From positions 15,748,001-15,812,000 of the forward strand of contig NC_071332.1 of the NCBI RefSeq assembly GCF_010183535.1: a DNA stretch of 64,000 nt, written 5' to 3'. Made by a program: the position numbers and the translations under genes. The stretch comes from Caenorhabditis remanei (Eukaryota > Nematoda > Chromadorea > Rhabditida > Rhabditidae). Positions 1 to 9,612 of the stretch are shown piece by piece. The stretch's first letter is position 1, and each line of letters opens with the position of its first letter. The notes beneath the pieces are model-generated. The model was not told where the DNA came from, did no database searches, and worked only from the letters and a program-made list of their open reading frames with translations.

Positions 1-545
1 CCGTTCCTAGCATTCTTGCTGATTCGAGAAATTGGAAAAGGGCGGTTGGCTAGAAGACAGCTTATGAGAAGTCAGGCGTCAAAGTTTGTTTTAATTGTGG
101 TTTTAATCTAACATTTCGTGTGTCTTTCATCAGCATTAAAGCATTTTTGAATGACTCTTTCCAAACGATTTTCTTGCAGTGCGAAACCTGACAACACGAC
201 GATAGTGATTTCCACAATGACAGTAGTCTCAATGCTAGCCGAGTTGCCAAGCGGAATTCACAACTTTTTTTTCCTGTATTATACTGAATTTTCAAGAGAC
301 ACGGATATAATGTGAGTATTTTTCAATCTACAAGCTGAGTTAAACATAACAGTTTCAGAGAGTTCCTTGTCCTTCTACACGGACCTTTCAAATTATTGAC
401 CGCATTCAATACAATGTCTCATTGCTTGATTAGTTTGGCAGTATCATCTCAGTATCAAAATGCAGTTGTATCATTGTTTCCGATTGTTCGGAAACTAAAG
501 AAACCAAGAAATATAGTAATTTCTCGATTAGCAGAACTGCTTTGA
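1..545 (+). CDS. Serpentine receptor (SRW-like GPCR), C-terminal part, cut by window edge
   Basis: Three exons can be read: 1-83, 180-311 and 359-545 (stop TGA 543-545), joined by GTTTGT/TTGCAG and GTGAGT/TTTCAG introns with consistent phase. The visible protein is the end of a seven-pass receptor. A basic third intracellular loop (IREIGKGRLARRQLMRSQ) leads to DNTTIVISTMTVVSMLAELP (TM6), then a loop, then TM7 ending in NTMSHCLISLAVSSQYQNAV. The DNTT start of TM6, the AELP in TM6 and the SHCLISL...SSQY pattern in TM7 are typical of the nematode SRW class of presumed peptide or chemosensory receptors. AATAAA lies at 628-633. The 5' exons are outside the window. It converges on the gene at 843-2540. 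The class is inferred from memory of the family, so another serpentine class is possible. Confidence 0.8.
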
Positions 546-842
546 TAAAAACGAGAACATTTTCAGATAAGAGTGACACCGAGTGGCTCATCGGAGGGTA
601 ACATGATGACAAGGGCTTTTTACAAGAAATAAAGTTTTCTACCGCCGACTGTAGTTGTCATTTTTCGTATTTGAAACTTTTGACATCTAATTTTTGAGTC
701 ATAGAACACTACTAATCGCCAGCTGATTTTTTCAAATCAACACAGACTGAAAGTCACGCTTCCTCAATAATTGTAATCACCATTGGACACCAGTCAATTA
801 GTTGGCAGGGTGAAAAAGACAAATGGTTTTATTAAAGAAAGT

Positions 843-2540
843 TCAGATGATTATCTTCGGAATTCCACGATACCGAAAATGTGGTCTCGCTGAGATGGGC
901 TGTCCTTTTAGATGACGTGGTGGCACTACTTTGGAGAAACGATTCGTCTGGAATTCTCAACAAATTTTTAAAACTGTTGAGTATATTAAAACTCACTTCA
1001 TCTGTCTCTCCTCTTCTAAATTTCAAATCTTGATTGTAGTTAGGGCGTGGGATTTTGGGATACCGTGGGTCTTGGTGGATTCTGAATTTTCAACAAAATA
1101 AGAAATTGGTCGGAAATCGATCGGTTACCGGATATGTCGGACATATATCAAATGATGGCGGGGTCGGTGTTTTCGGAGTTTGGCAGAGTATTGAGATCCT
1201 GAAAACGATAAATGGAGATAGCCTCAGTCAGTTTGGCAGTCAGATTAGGTCGAATTCACAAGATAAACTCACCTAGAAAGTTAATCTGTAATTGGCGATT
1301 TATTGTGCGAATATTTATGTGGAAGATACGGTAGGTTAAAATGGGCGGAGCTCTGACACTTTAATTTGGCTACATCAGGGAAAGGAATTCTGCTTTCCGC
1401 TTTCCGCCATTTTAATATTTTTTCTACCTTCCGCCTAGAGAACATCAGCTTGAAAAAATTTGAACGGCAACTTGAATTTACCGATTTTTGACATGTTTTG
1501 CAGCAAAGCCATCAGTTTCTTATGGGACTATTCATGACATGTAAAAATGTAATTTAATACATTTTTTTCCTTATTCACGAGCGTCGATAAACTATTTTTT
1601 ACAAATCTCAGTTTAGCGTTGGTCTAACAGCATTTTCTCCTTTTTTGCATTTTTCGACATGGTTGTGTAAAAAAACTGTTTAAAAAAGGCCGAGAAATGT
1701 TGAAAACTGGAAAAAACATGTTTAAAAAAAACAAAATTTTTCACAGATGTGAATAAGGTAAAATATGTATTAAAGTACATTTTTACATGACCTGAATAAC
1801 CTCATTAAAATTTCACACAAATTTAATCATTTTTAGAGTCTTTTACAACAAATTAAGGCCGAAATCGTCTTCTAAAGATGACTCTTCCTTCCTCCTTCCG
1901 CCATTCAACCATTTCAACTTAACACCTCAAAATAAAACTGCGGACATCTGGACACACGAACCCACAGATACTTTTACTCACTTCTATAACTCCTCAGAAC
2001 TGGTGTCTCTACAGTTGTGTCGATAGTCGATCTCCTCTTCCTCCTACTTTTAATTTTCCGTTTCACCCCAGCTTTCTTCCTCAGCTTCTTTTTCTCCCTT
2101 CTCCTAGGCCCCACTACCACCGGAGCCACCAATATGGGCGGATCATCGAAGTCTTCATGAAATGTCATCACATCGAAATTTGTTATGTTGTCATCATCAA
2201 ATGTTTCAGAAATTCCAGGTTGCTCTGTGATGATCACTGCTTCACTGAATCGCCGTCTCTGAGATTCTGGAGTGGCGGCTAGGGAGTGCATAGGGGTCCA
2301 GTCGTCTGGAAATGGAATACAGTAGTTTTTCAGTTTCCAAATGTCCTAAAAATCAAACCTGCACAAATCTTGCCCGGACCACAGAAGGTGTCATCGATGT
2401 CACTCCCCCACGCACTATGTCGGTCTTCTGGAATTTTCAGATTTTCGGGTTTTATGTTTTCTCGAAAATGAGTACTAAAAAAACAAACCTTCCACTCTTT
2501 CAACATGTTCCGGAGCAGTCCTCGAACCTCTTTGTCCCAT
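843..2540 (-). CDS. Basic protein of unknown function, six exons, about 234 residues
   Basis: Read on the minus strand as exons 2489-2540, 2359-2427, 1982-2305, 1129-1198, 997-1081 and 843-947. All phases fit (total 705 nt including stop) and AATAAA follows on the minus strand at 828-833. Most donors are GTGAGT-type; the first two (GTTTGT, GTTTGA) are weak, so the 5' part is less certain. The protein has an acidic stretch (SETFDDDNITNFD) followed by a very basic region with clustered K/R (GPRRREKKKLRKK, KIKSRRKRRSTID). The tail is R, P and Y rich (IHQDPRYPKIPRPNYNQ) and ends PKIII. No domain is recognised. Dibasic sites could be proprotein cleavage sites or nuclear signals. No clear signal peptide is visible from this start; an upstream exon is possible. 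Intron 4 (1199-1981) contains an inverted-repeat element. Confidence 0.6.
1370..1910. repeat. Fold-back repeat in intron 4 of the 843-2540 gene
   Basis: Outer segments carry CTTTCCGCCATTTTAA and CCTTCCGCCATTC motifs. Inner arms around 1536-1580 (ATGTAAAAATGTAATTTAAT, then CCTTATTCAC) and 1748-1800 (GAATAAGGTAAAATATG, then ACATTTTTACAT) are inverted copies of each other. There are no coding features. Confidence 0.5.
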
Positions 2541-3091
2541 AGAAACTGACAAAAAGAAGAAGAAATAAGGAATGGAACGAGTGGGGAAACATGTGGGGGC
2601 TGGGCGTAGTCATGGTGAGCATTGAAAATAATTGATGACTGGAAAAGAATTCTTGATGAGACCAAAAAAAAACTAAGAATGTTCTAGAAGGGTACAGTAT
2701 ACTACAGTAGGCTTGTCACGTTCTCAAATAATAATATTTGAGGCATGACTCCAGGCACTACCTGATAAGCTGATAAGCACGCCTCTATCACAAACTAGAG
2801 GTGTGATGGGAGACCTGATTTATTCTAGAATCGCTTAAAATTAACGGATTTTGATTTGGAAACCTGGAAAACCATCAGGAAGTCATCTAGAATTAGTCTG
2901 GGTAAATTCAGCAATTTCCAGACGTCCTGAAACAAGTTTTCAGGCGATTTTAGTAAAGTTGTACATTGTGATAGGCTTGTGCTGTTATCAGTCATCACAA
3001 ATAGGGTCGTCATAGGTCGTACAGTATAAAAGAGGAAACCGGAGGGGGAAGAGAGACAAGTTCTCAAAAAGCTACTATTCATCTACTGAAA
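2541..3091 (+). promoter_or_regulatory. Upstream promoter of the metallothionein (GATA sites plus TATA box)
   Basis: Two GATA motifs sit side by side (TGATAAGC at 2763-2770 and 2771-2778). A reverse ACTGATAA reads as TTATCAGT at 2985-2992. TATAAAA is at 3025-3031, about 65 bases before the first ATG at 3092. Known background: C. elegans mtl-1 and mtl-2 are intestinal genes driven by the GATA factor ELT-2 with metal induction, and these sites fit that. The regulatory reading is inference. This stretch may also hold 5' exons of the minus-strand gene ending at 2540. Confidence 0.6.
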
Positions 3092-5536
3092 ATGGCCTGC
3101 AAGTGTGGTAAGTAATAGCTGGGGATAGGGGTTATGGGAGTTACAGAGTAGAGAAAGGCTCCGGGAAAAAAAGAAGTTATAGGACGTGACCAATATCATT
3201 AGAAAGCTGAAAAGACGCTGATTCTAAATATATATTCAGTTTTCCTCCTCGAAGCCTGGTTTTCGAGAAAAACGAGGTCGAAGTTTGAAGACCTTACAAG
3301 TCAATATAAGAGTTAGGGGAGTTACATATGTATATGTGTCGGTGTCACTGAGAGCCTGATATTTTTTCGAATTTATGCGTTTTGTAAAGATCTACTTTAA
3401 AAATTAAAAAAATGCAGTGTTTGTTCCCAGAATTCCATTTAGTTGTTGTCTTCATTAACTCGTGAGAAAAAGTGAGGACATTAGATCAGGGTCGGTCGAA
3501 AACAGCGTATAGATCAGGGTCGCTAGAAAAGAGGAGACATAGAACGGGGTGGCTAGAGAGAAGTTATATAGAACGGGGTCGGTGAGGAAGAGTATATAAT
3601 GTCTAGCTGAGGTGAGTGGAGACAAACTGAGATATCTCATATTTTGGTTTTGTCTAGCAAAATAAGCAACATGGCCTGCAAGTGTGGTAAGTTATCAACT
3701 TGCTTATTCCTTTCTAAGACTCCCTTCTCATTCAACTTTTTCTAGACTGCAACAACAAGGAGTGTCCATGCAATAACGGTCAGCCATGCGACTGCTCTGA
3801 TTCCAAGTGCTGTGACAAGTATTGTTGCTCTACTGCTGCTGAGAAGAAGTGCTGCAAATCAGGATGTGCTGGAGGATGCAAGTGCGCAAACTGTGATTGT
3901 GGCAAGAAGGAGAAGAAGGGATGCAAGTGTGGTAAGTAGAGCAATTCTAGCTTTACTGGTTGAACGAATTATAGTGGTTTTAGAAAAAAGCGCAAAAAAC
4001 TTTTGGAACTTGATTTTTCACTCAGATACAACCAATTCAAAAAAGTTATAGCCAAAAAACCAAAACTTAATATAGTTTTGAGCGGTACTGTAGGTAATAA
4101 GGCGCCTTGATGAGACATCGTAAACATATTCGAATCTTATAAGACTAACGTTTTCAGCTGGTTTTTAGTTATGCAAGTTTTACTACTAACTTCAAATTTA
4201 TAACCGATAGTTTTAGACTGCAACAACAAGGACTGTGCATGCAATAACGGTCAGCCATGCGACTGCTCTGATTCCAAGTGCTGTGACAAGTATTGTTGCT
4301 CTACTGCTGCTGAGAAGAAGTGCTGCAAATCAGGATGTGCTGGAGGATGCAAGTGTGCAAACTGTGATTGTGGCAAGAAGGAGAAGAAGGGATGCAAGTG
4401 TGGTAAGTAGGGCAATTCTAGCTTTGTGAAAGTATGTGATTTCACGAATTTTAGGGATTTTAGAAAAAATGTGTAAAACTTGTGAAACATGATTTTTCAC
4501 ACAGATTTTTGGTGATTTTTACCGATTCACTACAATTACTGTTTTCTCAAAGTTTCAGAGCGATCCGACCAATTAGAAAAAAGTTAAAACCAAAGAACCA
4601 AAACTTACCATAACTGACAAAAATATAGCCTAATATTTATAGAATCTTTCTTCAGTTGAAAAATGTTCATACCTTTAAAGACAGCCGAGATAGGAAGTTC
4701 CAAACTCTTGGTAGTAGAACCGCCTCTATTACAGATTTTACGGTAATACACTTTTTAGGGAAACTGTAATAAGGCGCCTTGATCAAAACAACGTAAACAT
4801 ATTTGGATCTTATAAAATATAAGTCATCGGCTGATTTTGAGTTACGCAAGTTTTACTAACTTCACATTTATAACCGATAGTTCCAGACTGCAACAACAAA
4901 GACTGCCCATGCAATAACGGTCAGTCATGCGATTGCTCTGACTCCAAGTGTTGTGACAAGTATTGTTGCTCTACTGCAGCTGAGAAGAAGTGCTGCAAAT
5001 CAGGATGCGAGGGCGGATGCAAATGTACTAACTGTCAATGCCCAGAGAAGAAGGGATGCAGATGCGGTGAGTAACAGAACATCTTAAATCTGTTGCTCAT
5101 CTTCACTTGATCATTTTCCAGATTGTAACAACAAAGAGTGCCGATGCAACAAGAGCAAGACCTGTGATTGTACAGCTACTAAGTGCTGTGACATGTACTG
5201 TTGCTCCACTGCAGCTGAGAAGAAATGCTGCAAGCCTGGGTGTGCCGGAGGATGCAAGTGTGCCAATTGTCACTGTGAGAAGAAGAAGGGATGCAGATGC
5301 AGTGAGTTCATCTTTTTCTTCCTATCTTTCAAATCTACAAAATTCCAGACTGCAACAACAAAAACTGTCCATGCAACAATGGTCAGCCATGTGACTGCAC
5401 TGCTACCAAGTGCTGTGACATGTACTGTTGTGCTACCGCAAGTGAGAAAAAGTGCTGTAAGCCAGGATGTGCTGGAGGGTGCAAATGCCCAGACTGCAAC
5501 TGTTCGGAGGGATCCGGATGCAAGTGTTGTCAATAA
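3092..5536 (+). CDS. mtl: Giant metallothionein with five tandem MTL-like modules
   Basis: A metal-binding cytosolic protein predicted to bind Zn, Cd or Cu through cysteine thiolates. Exon 1 exists in two versions, 3092-3107 and 3671-3686, each encoding MACKC plus one base. The remaining exons are 3746-3931, 4217-4402, 4887-5066, 5122-5301 and 5349-5536 (stop). With either first exon the CDS is 936 nt, 311 residues. Each large exon is one module of about 60 residues with 18 cysteines (19 in the last), about 93 in total. Module signatures are [37 protein letters not shown] and a KKGCKC end. Single-module C. elegans MTL-1 and MTL-2 are about 75 and 63 residues, so this is roughly five times larger. 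All introns are phase 1, so skipping any module exon keeps the frame. Modules 1 and 2 are almost identical; 4 and 5 share [17 protein letters not shown] lies near 5620. The open frame and clean splice sites argue against a pseudogene. Confidence 0.93.
3475..3670 (+). promoter_or_regulatory. Second, internal metallothionein promoter with short tandem repeats
   Basis: Within the intron after the first 5' exon there are about four degenerate repeats of about 30 bp (3478-3590), each with a GATCAGGGTCG or GAACGGGGTCG core. They are followed by TATATAAT at 3593-3600 and a second ATG exon at 3671 that encodes the same MACKC. The spacing from TATA box to ATG resembles that of the upstream promoter. 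Whether the repeats bind a metal-responsive factor is unknown. Confidence 0.5.
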
Positions 5537-6054
5537 GCAGAGAAAAGGACATTCAATGAACATAATTACCCCCACAACACCTACTAATTGATATATAATG
5601 TTCTTTTTGTGAAAACTGAAAAATAAATGTTCATTTTGTTAAAGCTCGTCTTCAACAATTTCAGGCGAAAGTTCGGTTTAAGGGATTCTACCATAAATCA
5701 AAGGCGGTAATCAAATCTCTAGTTTGGTGCCTAGGAGTGAGTGCCTCAAACAAACATTGTATACTTTGGTCAGTTGATAGAAATAGTGTTATGAAAATGG
5801 GAAGAAAATATCAGGGTCGGGGAGGAAAGGAAAGATTATAACAGGTTTTTGGAGGAAAAAAGACTTTGCTTTTGCAGTGCAAATTCTTACTGTAGCTTAA
5901 AGGCGCATAGCAAAAAAGTTTTCATACAGCATACTCAATAAGCCGTTTTCTACAGAAGTTTTGATATTTTAAAACCATAAAATTTCGCAAATTCCCCTTG
6001 TAGATGTTCTAGTGATGCTGTGTAATGGTGATTAAAGTCCCAAAAAGAATAATT
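5537..6054. other. Spacer after the metallothionein
   Basis: It holds the metallothionein 3' UTR with AATAAA near 5620, then AT-rich sequence. No gene or repeat is recognised. Confidence 0.6.
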
Positions 6055-6126
6055 TGCCCCCACGCAGGATTGAACTACGGACCTCTGGTTTACAAGACCA
6101 GCGCTCTGCCACTGAGCTATAAGGGC
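6055..6126 (-). tRNA. tRNA-Thr(UGU): tRNA-Thr (anticodon UGU)
   Basis: The minus strand folds as a canonical 72-nt tRNA. The acceptor GCCCTTA pairs with TGGGGGC (two G-U pairs) and the discriminator is A. The D arm AGCTCAGTGGCAGAGC contains an A box. The anticodon stem CTGGT/ACCAG encloses loop CTTGTAA with anticodon TGT. The T arm CGTAG-TTCAATC-CTGCG contains a B box (GTTCAATCC). There is no intron. It should read ACA and ACG-type threonine codons. No mismatch suggests a pseudogene. Confidence 0.93.
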
Positions 6127-6658
6127 GACGGAGACAGGGAGAGGTCAGGGAAAAGACAAACCGGGAGGGAAGAGAAGTGTTCTTTGCATTGGTATGGGGG
6201 CAGAGAGAGAGACATGGGGGCGACCAGTTTTTCGAAAATGTGGAGGAGAAAAAAAAATAGAAATTTTAAATTTAGTTTAATTCTTTTGAGCTGAATGGAC
6301 TCCCATCACTTCTCGAGTCGCTGCTCAGCGAATTCAGTCTTTGCAAAAACTAGGCCACGCCCCCAAACATCTAGAACCTTCTGTAAGAAATGTTGTTTTG
6401 CAGACCCTCACTTTTCGGTCAACACAATCTCTCAGACTCCGCCCCTTTTTCGCGTCAAAGATGCCCCAGCCCGCGAAAAAGCACATTCTGATCTACATAG
6501 CCATAGCAGCGAAACACACACACTCGTCTGGCTATTTCTGGTTACCCTTTTGTGTCTAATCCTATCCCTTGTTAATCTCGAAAGTACGTATTAGAGCACA
6601 TTTATATAAAAAAGGGAAACTTTTGGATTCTTGATATTCTCAGCTTATTTCAATTTTC
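6127..6658. other. Spacer upstream of nuclear hormone receptor A
   Basis: Purine-rich sequence after the tRNA, then about 300 bases with CACGCCCCC and CTCCGCCCC tracts. Open frames at 6295-6594 overlap each other and show no family resemblance. Promoter function for the downstream receptor is likely from position only. Confidence 0.4.
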
Positions 6659-9612
6659 ATGTCGAAACCTAAAAGAAATAAAATAGCACTGCTGAATAGC
6701 GAGAAAGGATGTCGGATATGTTATCGACCGGCGTTCGGAAATCATTATGGGGTGAGTCTCGTCTGTGTGTCGGTCAGTCCGGATGTCCACTTGGTGTTGT
6801 TTCAGGGGTTTCTAGCATACTTGCCATGGCCCGGCTTTTTCAATTTTTCATCGAAAATTGAACATTTTTCCTGATTTTTTAAAAGAATTTCTTCAAATTC
6901 CAAATGATAGTCGAAAATTTGAATTTTGAATTTTGGCGCCAATTACCCGGGCCTTGACAAGTATGGTTTCTAGGTTTTTACGCCTGCTAGTCCATTTGTC
7001 TGTCTGTGTGTTCCCTCTGTCCGGATGTCCACTAGCACAGGTTCTTGTTTTTTGTATTAGCACGGTACGCTTCTTACAACCGCGCTCTACCGAAACCGAA
7101 GAAAATTGTGTTCGAAATTGGGAGACTCAGAGAAAAAGAGACATTTTTCAAGGGGATTTCGGTGGAGCGCATTTGTAAAAACTGTGTCGAGCTAATAGTT
7201 ACGTGAAGTTTATGCGTTGTTACACTGTGCGGTACCATGTCTGTCTGTCGGTGTGTCCTACGGTCCGGATGTCCTCCAGAAATCTGTCTGTGTGTCCAGA
7301 TTTCCTGATGTCCATAGTTTTGTCCGGATGTCTCTGAAAACAAGTTCAAAAACGACATTTTAGATAAAAGTTTTGATTTTCCACTAATTTTTTTGAAAAA
7401 CGAGAGTTATCTGTCTGTCCGTTTGTCTGTCTATCCGGAAATCCCCCCTCAATCTGCAGGTGTTCTCGTGCTACGCGTGTAAAATGTTCTTCCGTCGAAC
7501 AATCGTTGAAAACCTCACGTATCACTGCAAAAAACTCAAAAAATGTTTCGAAAACTTCCAAATTCTTCCGAATTGTCAATTCTGTCGATATCAAAAATGT
7601 CTCGAGTTGGGAATGGAATTGACTCCGCCCCCTACTACAGTAGTCCACTCCGACACTCGACTGAGCGATTTATTGGAGAAATTGACAGAAATGGATAGAA
7701 GAAGATATCTGAAATTGATCAGCAGTTATTCGGTGGATGATCCAAGTCTGGACGAAGTTTTGAAGGATAGAAAAGTGATGAATATGGTGGAAAGGGTACG
7801 GTACTAGGGGTACTGTAGACTAATAAAATGGGCGGTGATTTTTCAGGTTCCCGGTGCTCATGTGACTGCTCACGAGTGGGCATTTCTAGATGTTTATTCA
7901 AGGATTGTTCATTTTTGTAGTTTCGATTTTATTGATCAGTTGGGGATGGAGGATAAGGTAGGTTATGTGAAAAGATACGGTTGAGAGACGCAGAGAAACT
8001 AGAGTGTCTGACTGTCTGCGCGCGCACTCTCGCCTACTAAACTTCAAATCGTTATAGCTCCACAGCGATTAATGCCATCAAAAAGTTGCCAACTAACAAA
8101 GTGTGTAAAATTTTCTGATCTACAGTTTTGTAGTTGACCACTTTTTGATAGCATTTTACGGTGCAGAGATACACGACGTTGAAGTAAAGTACCTCACTGA
8201 GGACGAGGGATTTCGCGAAAGCACCCTTGTATTTCGAAACCACGAAGAGCTATCGAAAAGTGATCAACTACAAAATGTAGAGTTTGATCTCAAGACTAAA
8301 CCTCTATAACGCAGAGAGAGAGAGAGAGACGCAGAGAAGCTAGAGCGTCTGACTGTCTGCGCGCGCTCTCTCATGCTCGCTATACTTCAAATCGGTGTAT
8401 CTCCACAGCGATTAGTGCTATCCAAAAGCTGATAACTAAAAAAATATGTAAAATTTTCTGTTCTACATTTTTGTAATTCTCAACTTTTTTGTGCAAGTGG
8501 TCCCTAAAGAGATATACCCCTTTTTTCAGAAAACCCTCTTCTCCTACAACTCTCTCCGTACCGCATTATTGGGCGGCGCAATGCGAACCTTCAGAGAAAA
8601 AAGAGATTGTCTTTTGACCCCAACTGGAGAAGATGTCTATCCTAAAGATGTTTATCTACTTTTCAAAAAATCTCCGGGAATTTTGAATCGAATTTGTTGT
8701 GAAATAGTGGGAAGATTGATCGAGTTGAAGGTGACAAATGAAGAGTACCTGTTGCTGATTTTGATATTCTTTTGTAATCCCGGTGAGCCTTTACAACTTT
8801 TTGAAGGATAGTTTGATGGGTAGATCAAACAATACCAGTACTACATTTTTGTAGTTGATCACTTTTTGATAGCTCTTTAGGTTTTCGAGATACAAGGATA
8901 CGCTACGTTACTTCAAAGTCGTGTATCTCTGCACCGTGAAATGCTATCAAAAAGTGGTCAACTACAAAAATGTAGAGCTAGACTTTTTACATATTTTGTT
9001 AATTATCAACTTTTTGTTTAGTGAGCGAGAGAACGAGAGAGCGCGCGCAGAAGACAATAAGACGCTCTAACTTCTCTGCGTCTCTCATAGAGATACTAGG
9101 GAGCTTCCAAGCAAGCAACTCCTCGGGCTAAAAGAGGCCCTTTACTTCATAGGCGTGTATCTCTGCACCGTGAAATGCTATCAAAATCTGGTCAACTACA
9201 AAAATGTAGATCTAGACTTGTTTGATCTACTCACAAATTTTGAGCCCGTCCTGACAATATCCGGCTCCACCGTACCCCTTCAAAGTACCCCCTTATTTCA
9301 GCGATCCCCCACTACCTCTCCCCGGCCGCCCGTTCCTCCCTATCCATCCATCAAAAGTTGTATTCCTCGGCACTTTTCCAATACTGTCAACTCATTTATC
9401 AAAGCCACGCCCCCTCTCGATACAATGATCTACTATCGATATGTCATGTGCTGAACAGGACGAATAATGATCTACAGTATGTCAGTATGATGTTTCAATG
9501 CTATGTTCCCAGTTTTAAATTCAAGAAATTGGTTAGTGACACTTTTGTGGATTCGTCGATTGGAATGGATGAAGAGATGGGAGGAAGAGTTAAGATTGAG
9601 ATTATGGATTGA
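6659..9612 (+). CDS. Nuclear hormone receptor A (divergent nematode NHR)
   Basis: Five exons: 6659-6751, 7460-7795, 7847-7957, 8530-8782 and 9302-9612; 367 residues. A ligand-regulated nuclear transcription factor. The DNA-binding domain spans residues 18-83. Zinc finger 1 runs from CRIC through the P-box-like SCYACKMFFRR, finger 2 runs to CQFCRYQKCLELGM. Exon 1 ends at HYG, the usual split inside finger 1. The ligand-binding domain follows, with typical nematode landmarks: EWAFLDVYSRIVHF, GAMRTFREKRDCLLTP, RLIELKVTNEEYLLL and a C-terminal YSSALFQYCQL...NDLLSICH helix region. AATAAA lies near 9757. It is paralogous to the receptor at 39545-42903, with the same LIELKVTNEEY block. Introns 1, 3 and 4 are stuffed with repeats. 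The ligand and target genes are unknown. Confidence 0.9.
6816..6965. repeat. Short copy of the GC-ended CATACTTG element
   Basis: It begins CATACTTGCCATGGCCCGG and ends CCGGGCCTTGACAAGTATG, a terminal inverted repeat around an AT-rich core. It is the same family as the element at 11554-12224. It lies in intron 1 of receptor A. Confidence 0.65.
7056..7196. mobile_element. MITE, TTAGCACGG family, copy 1
   Basis: About 140 bp with long terminal inverted repeats. The left end is TTAGCACGGTACGCTTCTTAC with CGCGCTCTACCGAAAC inside. The right end is TTTCGGTGGAGCGCA, then TGTCGAGCTAATA. It has TA-type ends and no coding capacity. It lies in intron 1 of receptor A. Other copies are at 21661-21804, 24287-24402, 32362-32504 and a partial one at 58430-58497. 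Confidence 0.75.
7980..8480. repeat. GCGTCTCT repeat family in intron 3 of receptor A
   Basis: Two tandem pieces carry GAGACGCAGAGAA.CTAGAG, GTCTGACTGTCTGCGCGCG and TCGTTATA/GTATCTCCACAGCGATTA followed by a CAACTTTTTGATAGC-like motif. The same blocks, in either orientation, recur at 8830-9240, 42290-42560, 52790-52920, 53100-53250, 54150-54570 and 55250-55790. Confidence 0.65.
8820..9250. repeat. GCGTCTCT repeat family in intron 4 of receptor A
   Basis: It contains GTGTATCTCTGCACCGTGAAATGCTATCAAAA twice in similar form (about 8921 and 9155), with CAACTACAAAAATGTAGA and GAGAGCGCGCGCAGA blocks between. Confidence 0.6.

Noticed and set aside
1273..1285. 13-nt micro-exon between exons 3 and 4 of the 843-2540 gene
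   Set aside because: Splice sites exist, but joining exon 3 (ending in phase 1) to it creates an immediate stop; direct joining of 1982-2305 to 1129-1198 keeps the frame.
3092..3107. Independent small metallothionein gene starting at 3092
   Set aside because: Only MACKC plus a donor site is present before the second first exon. It needs the shared downstream exons, so it is an alternative first exon.
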